64,000 nucleotides of DNA from NCBI RefSeq assembly GCF_038452265.1, contig NZ_CP151842.1:248001-312000 (forward strand), in the 5' to 3' direction. The translations under genes and the position numbers were made by a program. Under the pieces are notes generated by a model. The model did not search any database. It was given only the letters and a program-made list of their open reading frames with translations, and was not told the DNA's origin. The stretch comes from Vibrio diazotrophicus. Its GTDB lineage: Bacteria; Pseudomonadota; Gammaproteobacteria; Enterobacterales; Vibrionaceae. Of the stretch, positions 51,903 through 61,033 are shown in pieces (within the stretch, counting starts at the first letter, position 1; each line of letters begins with the position of its first letter).

Positions 51903-54350
51903 ATGTCTGATTCCACCCATATTGATCCGTTTGCGGATCGCGAAGCCGATAATTACGAAAATCCGATCCCGAGTCGTGAGTTCATCATCGAATTTTTAAC
52001 TCAAGCTAATGTGCCAATGAATCGCAACGATTTGTTTGAAGCACTAAAACTCACCGGCGAAGATCAGTATGAAGGCCTACGTCGCCGTCTTCGTGCCATG
52101 GAGAGAGATGGACAACTCATCTTTACTCGTCGTCAATGCTATGCACTGCCTGAAAAACTAGAACTAATTAAAGGGTATGTAATTGGTCACAAAGATGGCT
52201 ATGGTTGGGTACGTCCAGAAGGCAACACCAACAAAGACAACGACATTTTATTACCTCACCATCAGATGAGAACCATCATCCATGGTGATTACGTGTTGGT
52301 TCAACCAGCAGGTACAGACAAGCGCGGAAGAAAAGAGGGGCGCTTAGTTCGCGTATTGGAAGAACGTAAAACACAAATCGTCGGCCGCTTCTTCTTCGAG
52401 CATGGGTACTCGTATGTGGTGCCAGACGACTCACGTATTCATCAGGATATTTTGATCCCTAATGAGCAGCGTAGCGGTGCTCGAATGGGCAATGTAGTGG
52501 TGATTGAGATTACAGACCGAGGCTCACGTAGTCGCGGTATGATGGGTAGCGTGGTTGAAGTACTCGGAGAAAACATGGCACCGGGAATGGAAACACAAAT
52601 TGCCATCCGTACGCATCAAATTCCTCATGTGTGGCCGGACGAAGTTGAAAAACAGGTTGCAGGCTTAGGCGAAGAAGTGCCAGAAGAAGCTAAGGTGGGA
52701 CGAGTCGATCTGCGTGAACTACCGTTAGTGACCATTGATGGCGAAGATGCGCGAGACTTTGATGATGCGGTTTTCTGTGAAGCGAAAAAAGGTGGCGGCT
52801 GGCGTTTATGGGTAGCGATTGCAGATGTAAGTTATTACGTTCGCCCTGATACCGCGCTAGATAAAGAAGCGATTAATCGTGGTAACTCGGTTTACTTCCC
52901 GTCACAAGTCGTGCCTATGCTGCCGGAAGTGCTTTCAAATGGCTTATGTTCACTGAACCCACAAGTGGATCGCTTGTGTATGGTGTGTGAAATGACCATT
53001 TCTGAAAGTGGTAAGTTATCGAGTTACAAACACTATGAAGCGGTGATGAACTCACATGCTCGCCTGACGTACACTAAAGTGCACGAGATCTTAGAAGGTG
53101 ATGAAGAGTTACGTGAGCGTTACCGTGATTTAGTACCGCACCTTGAAGAGCTGCATAAGATGTATCAAGTATTGAAAGTGGCGCGCGAGCAGCGTGGTGC
53201 AATCGAATTTGAAACCGTTGAGACCAAGTTCATTTTTACGCCAGATCGTAAGATTGACAGTATTGAGCCACTTATCCGTAATGATGCTCATAAGCTGATT
53301 GAAGAGTGCATGATCATGGCGAACATTGCTTCTGCTTCATTGGTGGAAAAAGCAAAAGAGCCAGCGTTATATCGTATTCATGAAACTCCGGGTGAAGAGC
53401 GTCTGATGGGCTTCAGAGATTTCCTTGGTGAATTAGGCCTAGAGCTGTCAGGTGGTCTTGAACCATCCCCAACCGATTATGCACATTTGATGCAACAGAT
53501 CGGTGAGCGTCCAGACAAAGAACTGATTCAAACTATGTTGCTGCGCTCGATGAAGCAAGCGATATACAGCCCTGACAATGCTGGTCACTTCGGCTTGGCG
53601 TTGAAGCGTTATGCTCACTTCACTTCGCCGATTCGTCGTTATCCAGATTTGTTGTTGCATCGTGCTATCAAGTATCTGATTGCCAAACATGAAGGGCGTA
53701 ACCAAGACCGTTGGACACCGACGGGTGGTTTCCACTATTCATTTGACGATATGAATTATTACGGCGAGCAGTGTTCAATGACTGAACGCCGCGCAGATGA
53801 TGCTACTCGTGAAGTATCCGATTGGCTGAAATGTGAGTACATGCAAGACCATGTTGGTGAAGAGCTAGAAGGTGTCATTGCCAACGTGACTGGATTTGGC
53901 TTCTTCGTTCGTTTAGCTGATTTGCACATTGATGGTTTGGTGCATATTTCTACTTTAGCGAATGACTACTACCGATTTGACCCGATTGGTCAAAGACTTA
54001 TCGGTGAGTCGTTTGGTAATACCTACCGCTTAGGCGATTCAGTCAAAGTTAAAGTGTTGTCAGTGAACCTTGATGATAGACAAATTGACTTTGAAATCGT
54101 TGAAACAAGTCGTAAGCTACGCGGCGCTGGTAAGACTGCTAAGAAACGAGCGACAGAATCGAAAGCAAAAGCGAAAGGCAAAAAAGCGGCTGCAAACCTT
54201 GGTAGTAAAGCTGTACCAATGATAGAACCCACTAAACGTCCAGATGACGGTAGTGGTAAGCAAAAAGACAAAACGAGTAAATCCGCTAAGTCTCGTAAAC
54301 AGAAAGCTCGAGCTCAAGCTGGCAAAGCAAGAGCAAAAAAGAACAAATAG
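51903..54350 (+). CDS. rnr: ribonuclease R
   Basis: RNase R is a processive 3'-5' exoribonuclease that degrades structured RNA and helps quality control of rRNA and tmRNA-tagged messages. The 815-aa product has an N-terminal helix-turn-helix, two cold-shock domains (about residues 80-230), and the RNB catalytic domain with DGEDARDFDDAVF holding the metal aspartates. An S1 domain (about 645-730) and a long Lys/Ala-rich basic tail (about 735-815) complete it. An upstream TATACT (51863-51868) may be its -10 box. rlmB follows 7 bp later, the conserved rnr-rlmB pair. Confidence 0.97.
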   Translation: MSDSTHIDPFADREADNYENPIPSREFIIEFLTQANVPMNRNDLFEALKLTGEDQYEGLRRRLRAMERDGQLIFTRRQCYALPEKLELIKGYVIGHKDGYGWVRPEGNTNKDNDILLPHHQMRTIIHGDYVLVQPAGTDKRGRKEGRLVRVLEERKTQIVGRFFFEHGYSYVVPDDSRIHQDILIPNEQRSGARMGNVVVIEITDRGSRSRGMMGSVVEVLGENMAPGMETQIAIRTHQIPHVWPDEVEKQVAGLGEEVPEEAKVGRVDLRELPLVTIDGEDARDFDDAVFCEAKKGGGWRLWVAIADVSYYVRPDTALDKEAINRGNSVYFPSQVVPMLPEVLSNGLCSLNPQVDRLCMVCEMTISESGKLSSYKHYEAVMNSHARLTYTKVHEILEGDEELRERYRDLVPHLEELHKMYQVLKVAREQRGAIEFETVETKFIFTPDRKIDSIEPLIRNDAHKLIEECMIMANIASASLVEKAKEPALYRIHETPGEERLMGFRDFLGELGLELSGGLEPSPTDYAHLMQQIGERPDKELIQTMLLRSMKQAIYSPDNAGHFGLALKRYAHFTSPIRRYPDLLLHRAIKYLIAKHEGRNQDRWTPTGGFHYSFDDMNYYGEQCSMTERRADDATREVSDWLKCEYMQDHVGEELEGVIANVTGFGFFVRLADLHIDGLVHISTLANDYYRFDPIGQRLIGESFGNTYRLGDSVKVKVLSVNLDDRQIDFEIVETSRKLRGAGKTAKKRATESKAKAKGKKAAANLGSKAVPMIEPTKRPDDGSGKQKDKTSKSAKSRKQKARAQAGKARAKKNK

Positions 54351-54357
54351 GTAACTC

Positions 54358-55101
54358 ATGAGTAACGAATTAATTTATGGCATCCACGCAGTAAAAGCGG
54401 TGTTAGAACGAGATCCTGCTCGTTTTGTGGAAGCTTATGTACTGAAAGGTCGTCAGGATGATCGATTACTGCCTGTTCTGAATGAACTTGCACGTCTAGG
54501 CGTGTCGATTCAAGAAATGAACCGTAAAGTTCTGGATGACAAAGCACAAGGTGCTAACCACCAAGGCGTGATAGCCAAAGTAAAACCAGCTAAACAGCTC
54601 AACGAGCATGATTTAGAGCTTATCGTTGACCAAGCTGAGCAACCGCTATTCTTAGTTCTTGATGGTGTCACTGACCCACATAACTTAGGCGCGTGTCTGC
54701 GTAATGCTGATGCCGCGGGTGTGGCTGCGGTTATCGTACCAAAAGACAGATCAGCGCCATTGACTGCGACGGTAAGCAAAGTGGCATGTGGCGCAGCAGA
54801 AACGGTGCCACTTGTTCGCGTAACTAACTTAGCTCGTACCATGCGTGCGATGCAGGAAAAAGGCGTATGGTTTGTCGGTACGGCTGGTGAAGCGACTCAC
54901 GATATCTACCAAAGCAAATTAACAGGACCGTTAGCCATCGTCATGGGGGCTGAGGGAGACGGTATGCGTCGTTTAACCCGAGAAACTTGTGATGACCTGA
55001 TAAAGATTCCAATGGCGGGTTCAGTATCAAGTCTGAATGTTTCTGTTGCTTCGGGAATTTGTTTATTTGAAGCCGTGCGTCAGCGTATTGCGGCTAAATA
55101 A
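54358..55101 (+). CDS. rlmB: 23S rRNA (Gm2251) 2'-O-methyltransferase RlmB
   Basis: RlmB methylates the ribose of G2251 in the peptidyl-transferase P loop of 23S rRNA. The 247-aa SPOUT protein has an N-terminal L30e-like RNA-binding domain (LIYGIHAVKAVLER). The knot motifs are NLGACLRNADAAG, IVMGAEGDGMRRL and SLNVSVASGICLFE. It is cotranscribed with rnr and followed by a strong terminator. Confidence 0.96.
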   Translation: MSNELIYGIHAVKAVLERDPARFVEAYVLKGRQDDRLLPVLNELARLGVSIQEMNRKVLDDKAQGANHQGVIAKVKPAKQLNEHDLELIVDQAEQPLFLVLDGVTDPHNLGACLRNADAAGVAAVIVPKDRSAPLTATVSKVACGAAETVPLVRVTNLARTMRAMQEKGVWFVGTAGEATHDIYQSKLTGPLAIVMGAEGDGMRRLTRETCDDLIKIPMAGSVSSLNVSVASGICLFEAVRQRIAAK

Positions 55102-55123
55102 AAAGCTCATATATCTTATATAT

Positions 55124-55157
55124 AAAGAGGGTTGATAGTCATTATCAACCCTCTTTC
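55124..55157 (+). terminator. terminator after rlmB
   Basis: AAAGAGGGTTGATA and TATCAACCCTCTTT form a perfect 14-bp stem around a 5-nt loop. Confidence 0.85.
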
Positions 55158-55217
55158 ATTCCACTTATCCTGTCTTTTGTTTGGTTGAATTTTGTTCGTT
55201 TATTTTTCAAACAGCCC

Positions 55218-55245
55218 TTGCATGTAAAATTGTGATCTGTATAAT
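55218..55245 (+). promoter_or_regulatory. S10 operon promoter
   Basis: TTGCAT and a perfect TATAAT are separated by 16 bp, with a GC-rich stretch just after the -10. The start would be near 55252, leaving a leader of about 290 nt before rpsJ. Confidence 0.75.
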
Positions 55246-55251
55246 GCAGCG

Positions 55252-55540
55252 CACTGGTTAAGCCAGTTGTGAACCAATGAGCAGCGAGGAGCTGATAAAT
55301 CCTAGGTTTTTTATAAAATTCAGGTTTGTCAGGTAATGTATACTCAGCTTATGTTCGCAGTTAATTAAAATTTAGCTCATAGTTATCTAATTTAGATAAC
55401 TGAGGTTAATCACCTATTAGCTGACAATGTGCCCAATCTGGGTACTACGGTTTCACATAAATCAATCGGCATTCTCTCGTTTTAACGAGTTTGAGTGGCG
55501 ATATTGTTTGTGTAATTTTTAATTATTGGAGCTCTGTCTC
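55252..55540 (+). promoter_or_regulatory. S10 operon leader, likely L4-responsive
   Basis: The 5' leader contains a strong hairpin, AGTTATCTAA/TTAGATAACT (55381-55401). A CCCA/TGGG hairpin lies near 55431-55443, and a CTCG/CGAG hairpin followed by TTTGAG near 55478-55493 resembles the last, U-rich hairpin of S10 leaders. Ribosomal protein L4 control of this leader is established in E. coli and is reported to be conserved in gamma-proteobacteria; here it is inferred from position and folding. Confidence 0.55.
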
Positions 55541-55852
55541 ATGCAGAACCAACGCATCCGTATCCGCCTAAAAGCTTTCGATTACAAACTAATCGACGCT
55601 TCTACAGCGGAAATCGTTGAAACAGCTAAGCGTACCGGCGCGCAGGTTCGTGGTCCTATTCCACTACCTACTCGTAAAGAGCGTTTCACTGTTCTTATCT
55701 CTCCACACGTAAACAAAGATGCACGTGACCAGTACGAAATTCGTACTCACAAGCGTCTGATCGACATCGTTGAACCAACTGACAAGACTGTAGATGCTCT
55801 AATGCGTCTAGACCTTGCTGCTGGTGTTGATGTTCAAATCAGCCTAGGTTAA
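55541..55852 (+). CDS. rpsJ: 30S ribosomal protein S10
   Basis: S10 is a 103-aa protein of the 30S head and also, as NusE, part of transcription antitermination complexes. The start [14 protein letters not shown] matches the family; a few codons of open frame upstream are not used. TTGGAG lies upstream of the ATG. It is first in the S10 operon, 14 bp before rplC. Confidence 0.97.
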
Positions 55853-55866
55853 GGGAGATTAGAAGA

Positions 55867-56496
55867 ATGATTGGTCTAGTCGGACGTAAAGTGGGTATGA
55901 CCCGCGTATTTACTGAAGAAGGCGTTTCTATCCCAGTAACTGTTGTGGAAGTTGAAGCGAACCGCGTTGCTCAAGTTAAAACTCTTGAGAACGATGGTTA
56001 CACAGCTATCCAGGTAACTGCTGGTGCTAAGAAAGCTAGCCGTGTTTCAAAGCCAGAAGCTGGTCACTTTGCGAAAGCAGGTGTTGAAGCTGGTCGTGGT
56101 CTTTGGGAATTCCGCTTAGAAAGCGGTGAAGAGTTTGAAGTTGGTGCTGAACTAACTGTTGAACTTTTCAACGAAATCAAAAAAGTAGACGTTACTGGTA
56201 CATCTAAAGGTAAGGGCTTCCAAGGCGTTGTTAAACGTTGGAACTTCCGTACTCAAGATATGACTCACGGTAACTCTTTGTCTCACCGTGCTCCTGGTTC
56301 TATCGGTCAATGTCAGACTCCAGGTCGCGTGTTTAAAGGCAAAAAAATGTCTGGTCACATGGGTGCTGAGCGTGTAACGACTCAAAACCTTGAGATCGTA
56401 CGTGTTGACGCTGAGCGCAATCTGCTTCTTATTAAAGGTGCAGTCCCTGGCTCAATTGGCGGTAACGTTATCGTCAAACCAGCAGTTAAAGCATAA
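55867..56496 (+). CDS. rplC: 50S ribosomal protein L3
   Basis: L3 is an early assembly protein of the 50S subunit near the peptidyl-transferase centre. The 209-aa product starts MIGLVGRKVGMTRVF and has the long extension with GHMGAERVTTQN. It carries the family's conserved GxxxxQ-type loop region (SIGQCQTPGRVFKGKKMSG) whose Gln is methylated by PrmB in E. coli. Confidence 0.97.
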   Translation: MIGLVGRKVGMTRVFTEEGVSIPVTVVEVEANRVAQVKTLENDGYTAIQVTAGAKKASRVSKPEAGHFAKAGVEAGRGLWEFRLESGEEFEVGAELTVELFNEIKKVDVTGTSKGKGFQGVVKRWNFRTQDMTHGNSLSHRAPGSIGQCQTPGRVFKGKKMSGHMGAERVTTQNLEIVRVDAERNLLLIKGAVPGSIGGNVIVKPAVKA

Positions 56497-56512
56497 CGTC
56501 TAGGAGTAAGTA

Positions 56513-57115
56513 ATGGAATTGATGGTTAAAGGTGCTAACGCACTAACTGTTTCCGAAACTACTTTCGGACGTGAGTTCAACGAAGCTCTTGTACACCAAG
56601 TAGTTGTTGCGTACGCAGCAGGTGCTCGTCAAGGTACTCGTGCTCAAAAAACACGTTCAGAAGTTTCTGGCGGTGGCGCTAAGCCATGGCGTCAAAAAGG
56701 TACTGGCCGTGCGCGTGCTGGTACTATCCGTAGCCCAATCTGGCGTACAGGTGGTGTTACTTTTGCTGCGAAACCACAAGATCACAGCCAAAAAGTAAAC
56801 AAAAAAATGTACCGTGGTGCTATGAAGAGCATCTTCTCTGAGCTAGTTCGTCAAGAGCGTTTAATCGTTGTTGAAAGCTTCTCAGTTGATGCACCAAAAA
56901 CTAAAGAGCTAACAGCTAAGCTGAAAGAACTTGAACTTAACGATGTTCTAATCGTTACTGGTGAAGTAGACGAGAATCTATTCTTAGCTGCGCGTAACCT
57001 GTACAAAGTTGACGTGCGTGACGTTACTGGTATCGACCCAGTTAGCCTAATCGCATTTGACAAGGTTCTTATGACTGCTGATGCAGTTAAGCAAGTTGAG
57101 GAGATGCTGGCATGA
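56513..57115 (+). CDS. rplD: 50S ribosomal protein L4
   Basis: L4 is a 200-aa 23S rRNA-binding protein lining the exit tunnel. In E. coli it also represses its own operon by binding the S10 leader. The tunnel loop SEVSGGGAKPWRQKGTGRAR is intact. Its stop overlaps the rplW start as ATGA. Confidence 0.97.
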   Translation: MELMVKGANALTVSETTFGREFNEALVHQVVVAYAAGARQGTRAQKTRSEVSGGGAKPWRQKGTGRARAGTIRSPIWRTGGVTFAAKPQDHSQKVNKKMYRGAMKSIFSELVRQERLIVVESFSVDAPKTKELTAKLKELELNDVLIVTGEVDENLFLAARNLYKVDVRDVTGIDPVSLIAFDKVLMTADAVKQVEEMLA

Positions 57116-57414
57116 TCCGTGAAGAGCGTCTACTAAAAGTTCTACGTGCACCGCACATCTCTGAAAAAGCAACTATGGCTGCTGAGAAAGCGAACACTAT
57201 CGTTTTCAAAGTATCAATGGATGCTACTAAAAAAGAGATCAAAGCAGCTGTAGAAAAGCTATTTGAAGTTGAAGTTAAGTCTGTAAACACTCTTATCACT
57301 AAGGGTAAGACCAAGCGTCAAGGGCTACGCCAAGGCCGTCGTTCAGACGTGAAAAAAGCGTACGTTACTTTGAACGAAGGTCAAGATCTTGACTTTGTTG
57401 GCGGCGCGGAATAA
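57112..57414 (+). CDS. rplW: 50S ribosomal protein L23
   Basis: L23 lies at the tunnel exit and docks trigger factor and SRP. The 100-aa product has the start MIREERLLKVLRAPHISEKA and the basic loop KTKRQGLRQGRRSD. It is translationally coupled to rplD. Confidence 0.97.
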   Translation: MIREERLLKVLRAPHISEKATMAAEKANTIVFKVSMDATKKEIKAAVEKLFEVEVKSVNTLITKGKTKRQGLRQGRRSDVKKAYVTLNEGQDLDFVGGAE

Positions 57415-57430
57415 CAGGAGTAGTTGAAAA

Positions 57431-58255
57431 ATGGCTATTGTTAAATGTAAGCCGACTTCGGCTGGTCGCCGTCACGTTGTTAAGGTTGTTAATGCTGACC
57501 TACATAAAGGTAAGCCTTACGCGCCACTTCTAGAGAAAAACTCTAAGAACGGCGGTCGTAACAACAACGGTCGTATCACAGTACGTCACATCGGTGGTGG
57601 TCACAAACAACACTACCGTCTGATTGACTTTAAACGTACTAAAGATGGTATCCCAGCGAAAGTTGAGCGTCTTGAATACGATCCAAACCGTAGCGCAAAC
57701 ATCGCTCTAGTTCTGTACGCAGACGGTGAGCGTCGTTACATCCTAGCACCTAAAGGTGTTCAAGCTGGTGATGCTATCCAGTCTGGCGTTGATGCGCCAA
57801 TCAAAGCTGGTAACGCAATGCCAATGCGTAACATCCCAGTAGGTTCAACTGTACACAACGTTGAACTTAAGCCTGGTAAAGGTGGTCAGCTAGCTCGTTC
57901 GGCTGGTGCATATGCTCAAATCGTTGCTCGCGACGGTGCATACGTAACTATCCGTCTACGTTCTGGCGAGATGCGCAAAGTATTGTCTGAAGGCCGTGCA
58001 ACAATCGGTGAAGTAGGCAACGCAGAGCACATGCTACGTGAATTAGGTAAAGCTGGTGCAAGCCGTTGGCGTGGTGTTCGTCCTACCGTTCGCGGTGTGG
58101 TAATGAACCCGGTTGACCACCCACATGGTGGTGGTGAAGGCCGTACGTCTGGTGGTCGTCACCCAGTTTCTCCTTGGGGTATGCCAACTAAAGGCTACAA
58201 GACTCGTAGCAACAAACGCACTGACAAGTACATCGTACGTCGTCGCAATAAGTAA
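57431..58255 (+). CDS. rplB: 50S ribosomal protein L2
   Basis: L2 is a 274-aa primary 23S rRNA-binding protein needed for subunit joining and peptidyl transfer. The signature GVVMNPVDHPHGGGEGR, with the essential His, is near the C-terminus. AACAGGAG precedes the ATG. It is in the S10 operon. Confidence 0.97.
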   Translation: MAIVKCKPTSAGRRHVVKVVNADLHKGKPYAPLLEKNSKNGGRNNNGRITVRHIGGGHKQHYRLIDFKRTKDGIPAKVERLEYDPNRSANIALVLYADGERRYILAPKGVQAGDAIQSGVDAPIKAGNAMPMRNIPVGSTVHNVELKPGKGGQLARSAGAYAQIVARDGAYVTIRLRSGEMRKVLSEGRATIGEVGNAEHMLRELGKAGASRWRGVRPTVRGVVMNPVDHPHGGGEGRTSGGRHPVSPWGMPTKGYKTRSNKRTDKYIVRRRNK

Positions 58256-58275
58256 TCTATTTAAGAGGATAAGCC

Positions 58276-58554
58276 ATGCCACGTTCTCTCAAGAAAGGTC
58301 CATTTATTGACCTACACTTGCTGAAGAAGGTAGAGAAAGCGGTGGAAAGCGGAGACAAAAAGCCTATTAAGACTTGGTCCCGTCGTTCAATGATCATTCC
58401 TACAATGATCGGTTTGACCATCGCTGTCCATAATGGTCGTCAACACGTTCCAGTTTTCGTAACTGACGAGATGATCGGTCACAAACTTGGTGAATTTGCA
58501 CCAACTCGCACTTACCGCGGCCATGTCGTGGATAAGAAAGCTAAGAAGCGTTAA
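58276..58554 (+). CDS. rpsS: 30S ribosomal protein S19
   Basis: S19 is a 92-aa protein of the 30S head that contacts S13 and the inter-subunit bridge. It starts MPRSLKKGPFIDLHLL and contains the signature GHKLGEFAPTRTYRGH. AAGAGGAT precedes the ATG. Confidence 0.97.
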   Translation: MPRSLKKGPFIDLHLLKKVEKAVESGDKKPIKTWSRRSMIIPTMIGLTIAVHNGRQHVPVFVTDEMIGHKLGEFAPTRTYRGHVVDKKAKKR

Positions 58555-58564
58555 GGAGTAAATG

Positions 58565-58897
58565 ATGGAAGCATTAGCTAAACATAACTTTGCTCGCATT
58601 TCGCCTCAGAAAGCTCGCTTAGTTGCAGATCAAATTCGCGGTAAGAAAGTTGACCAAGCTCTAGAACTTCTAACATTCAGCAACAAGAAAGCTGCTGAGC
58701 TAGTTAAGAAAGTTCTTGAGTCAGCAATCGCTAACGCGGAACATAACGAAGGTGCTGACATTGACGATCTACGTGTCGCTAAAATCTTCGTAGATGAGGG
58801 CCCTGTCATGAAGCGTATTATGCCTCGTGCTAAAGGCCGTGCGGATCGTATCTTGAAGCGTTCAAGCCACATTACTGTGGTTGTCGCAGATCGCTAA
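58565..58897 (+). CDS. rplV: 50S ribosomal protein L22
   Basis: L22 lines the exit tunnel; changes in its loop give macrolide resistance in other bacteria. Two ATGs are adjacent; the second (MEALAKHNFARIS, 110 aa) is chosen because it has better spacing from AGGAG and matches the E. coli length. The loop IMPRAKGRADRILKRSSHIT is unaltered. Confidence 0.96.
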   Translation: MEALAKHNFARISPQKARLVADQIRGKKVDQALELLTFSNKKAAELVKKVLESAIANAEHNEGADIDDLRVAKIFVDEGPVMKRIMPRAKGRADRILKRSSHITVVVADR

Positions 58898-58916
58898 GAG
58901 ACTAGGAGAGTAAGCA

Positions 58917-59618
58917 ATGGGTCAAAAAGTACATCCTAATGGTATTCGTCTAGGCATCGTTAAGCCTTGGAATGCTACATGGTTTGCTAATACCAAAGAT
59001 TTCGCTGACAACCTAGACGGCGACTTCAAGGTACGTCAGTTCCTAACTAAAGAACTGTCAAAAGCGTCTCTTTCACGTATCGTTATCGAGCGTCCAGCGA
59101 AGAGCATCCGTGTGACTATTCACACTGCTCGTCCTGGCGTTGTTATCGGTAAGAAAGGCGAAGACGTTGAGAAGCTACGCACAGCTGTAGCTAAAATTGC
59201 AGGTGTACCAGCGCAAATCAACATCGCTGAAGTACGCAAGCCTGAGCTAGACGGTCAATTAGTGGCTGATAGCATCGCGTCTCAACTAGAGCGTCGCGTT
59301 ATGTTCCGTCGTGCTATGAAGCGTGCGGTACAAAATGCTATGCGTCTAGGCGCTAAAGGTATCAAAGTGGAAGTAAGTGGCCGTCTAGGCGGTGCTGAAA
59401 TTGCACGTTCTGAGTGGTACCGTGAAGGCCGTGTGCCTCTACACACTCTACGTGCTGACATTGATTACGCAACTTCTTCAGCTCACACCACATACGGTGT
59501 AATCGGCGTTAAAGTTTGGATCTTCAAGGGCGAAATCCTTGGTGGTATGCCAGCTGCAAACGCTGTTGAGCCTAAGGCTGACAAGCCTGCGAAGAAACCG
59601 CGTAAAGGCCGTAAGTAA
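58917..59618 (+). CDS. rpsC: 30S ribosomal protein S3
   Basis: S3 is a 233-aa protein at the mRNA entry site with helicase-like function. The KH domain [11 protein letters not shown] lies at about residues 80-90, and a C-terminal Lys-rich tail ends PRKGRK. AGGAGAG precedes the ATG. Confidence 0.97.
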
Positions 59619-59629
59619 GGAGTCGACAG

Positions 59630-60040
59630 ATGCTACAACCTAAACGTACTAAGTTCCGTAAGGTTCATACTGGTCGTAACCGTGGTCTAGCAAAAGGTAC
59701 TGAAGTTAGCTTTGGTTCTTTTGGTTTGAAAGCTGTAGGCCGTGGTCGCCTAACTGCTCGTCAAATCGAAGCGGCACGTCGTGCGATGACACGTCACATT
59801 AAGCGTCAAGGTAAAATCTGGATCCGTGTGTTCCCAGACAAACCAATCACTGAAAAACCACTTGAAGTTCGTCAAGGTAAGGGTAAAGGTAACGTTGAGT
59901 ACTGGGTAGCCCAAATCCAACCTGGTAAGGTTATGTACGAAGTTGATGGTGTACCTGAAGAATTGGCACGTGAAGCGTTCCGCCTAGCGGCTCGTAAACT
60001 GCCATTCAAGACTACATTTGTAACTAAGCAGGTGATGTGA
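59630..60040 (+). CDS. rplP: 50S ribosomal protein L16
   Basis: L16 is a 136-aa late-assembly protein near the A site. It starts [19 protein letters not shown] and contains the [14 protein letters not shown] segment. Its TGA stop overlaps the ATG of rpmC by one base. Confidence 0.97.
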
Positions 60041-60231
60041 TGAAAGCACAAGATCTACGCGAAAAGAGCGTTGAAGAGCTTAACACTGAGTTATTAGCGT
60101 TGCTTAAAGAGCAGTTCAACTTGCGTATGCAAGCTGCGACTGGTCAACTACAGCAAACTCATACTCTGAAAGCTGTCCGCCGTGATATCGCACGTGTGAA
60201 AACTGTTTTGACTGAGAAGGCAGGCGCATAA
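60040..60231 (+). CDS. rpmC: 50S ribosomal protein L29
   Basis: L29 is a 63-aa helical protein at the tunnel exit, starting [19 protein letters not shown]. The GTG one codon upstream is within rplP and less likely. Its stop overlaps the rpsQ start (TAATG), so the pair is coupled. Confidence 0.96.
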   Translation: MKAQDLREKSVEELNTELLALLKEQFNLRMQAATGQLQQTHTLKAVRRDIARVKTVLTEKAGA

Positions 60232-60485
60232 TGAGCGACAAAATTCGTACCCAACAAGGTCGTGTTACTAGCGACAAGATGGACAAGTCTATCACTGTTG
60301 CTATCGAGCGTTTCGTAAAGCACCCAATCTACGGTAAATTCGTTAAGCGCACGACTAAAATACACGCACATGATGAGAACAACGAATGTGGCCTAGGCGA
60401 CTTAGTTGAAATCAAAGAGTGTCGTCCACTGTCTAAGACTAAGTCTTGGACTTTGGTTAAAGTTCTAGAGAAAGCTAAGATTTAA
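60231..60485 (+). CDS. rpsQ: 30S ribosomal protein S17
   Basis: S17 is an 84-aa OB-fold primary 16S rRNA-binding protein. It starts MSDKIRTQQGRVTSDKMDKS and has the signature GDLVEIKECRPLSKTKSW. It is the last gene of the S10 operon and is followed by a strong terminator. Confidence 0.97.
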   Translation: MSDKIRTQQGRVTSDKMDKSITVAIERFVKHPIYGKFVKRTTKIHAHDENNECGLGDLVEIKECRPLSKTKSWTLVKVLEKAKI

Positions 60486-60502
60486 TTAGTTTTTTCTGAC
60501 TG

Positions 60503-60545
60503 AATAAACGGCTCCAAAAATAATTTTGGGGCCGTTTATTTTTTG
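60503..60545 (+). terminator. S10 operon terminator
   Basis: The outer arms AATAAACGGC and GCCGTTTATT and the inner arms CCAAAA and TTTTGG form a long hairpin followed by six or seven Ts. This marks the boundary between the S10 and spc operons. Confidence 0.9.
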
Positions 60546-60567
60546 ACTACCCAATGTAAAAAAAGGG

Positions 60568-60576
60568 TGGTACAAT
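60568..60576 (+). promoter_or_regulatory. spc operon promoter (extended -10)
   Basis: TGG-TACAAT gives an extended -10 element directly after the S10 terminator. The -35 is weak. The predicted start near 60583 leaves a leader of about 64 nt before rplN. Confidence 0.55.
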
Positions 60577-60601
60577 TCGCGTCCCTTTAAAGAGGCAGCC
60601 C

Positions 60602-60625
60602 GACCCGAGATGGGTCTAGTTTTTT
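60602..60625 (+). terminator. attenuator-like hairpin in the spc leader
   Basis: GACCC and GGGTC form a 5-bp GC-rich stem around GAGAT, followed by TAGTTTTTT. It lies between the spc promoter and rplN and could cause partial termination. Confidence 0.45.
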
Positions 60626-60646
60626 AATATTTAGCGGAGCACTAAC

Positions 60647-61018
60647 ATGATCCAAATGCAAAGTATGCTGGACGCAGCTGATAACTCAGGCGCTCGCAGC
60701 GTAATGTGTATTAAGGTTCTGGGTGGCTCTCACCGTCGTTACGCCCACGTTGGCGACATCATTAAAGTTACTGTTAAGGAAGCAATTCCTCGCGGTAAAG
60801 TTAAGAAAGGTGATGTACTGAAGGCGGTGGTAGTTCGCACCCGTAAAGGCGTTCGTCGTCCAGACGGTTCTGTCATTCGCTTCGACCGTAACGCTTGCGT
60901 ACTGTTAAACAACAACAGTGAGCAACCTATCGGTACACGTATCTTTGGTCCAGTGACACGTGAACTTCGTACTGCGAAATTCATGAAAATTGTCTCACTG
61001 GCTCCAGAAGTTCTGTAA
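60647..61018 (+). CDS. rplN: 50S ribosomal protein L14
   Basis: L14 is a 123-aa subunit-interface protein and the binding site of the silencing factor RsfS. It starts MIQMQSMLDAADNSGARSVM and has the signature RRPDGSVIRFDRNACVLLNN. It is first in the spc operon, preceded by GCGGAG. Confidence 0.97.
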   Translation: MIQMQSMLDAADNSGARSVMCIKVLGGSHRRYAHVGDIIKVTVKEAIPRGKVKKGDVLKAVVVRTRKGVRRPDGSVIRFDRNACVLLNNNSEQPIGTRIFGPVTRELRTAKFMKIVSLAPEVL

Positions 61019-61033
61019 GGAGCACGTAAAAAG

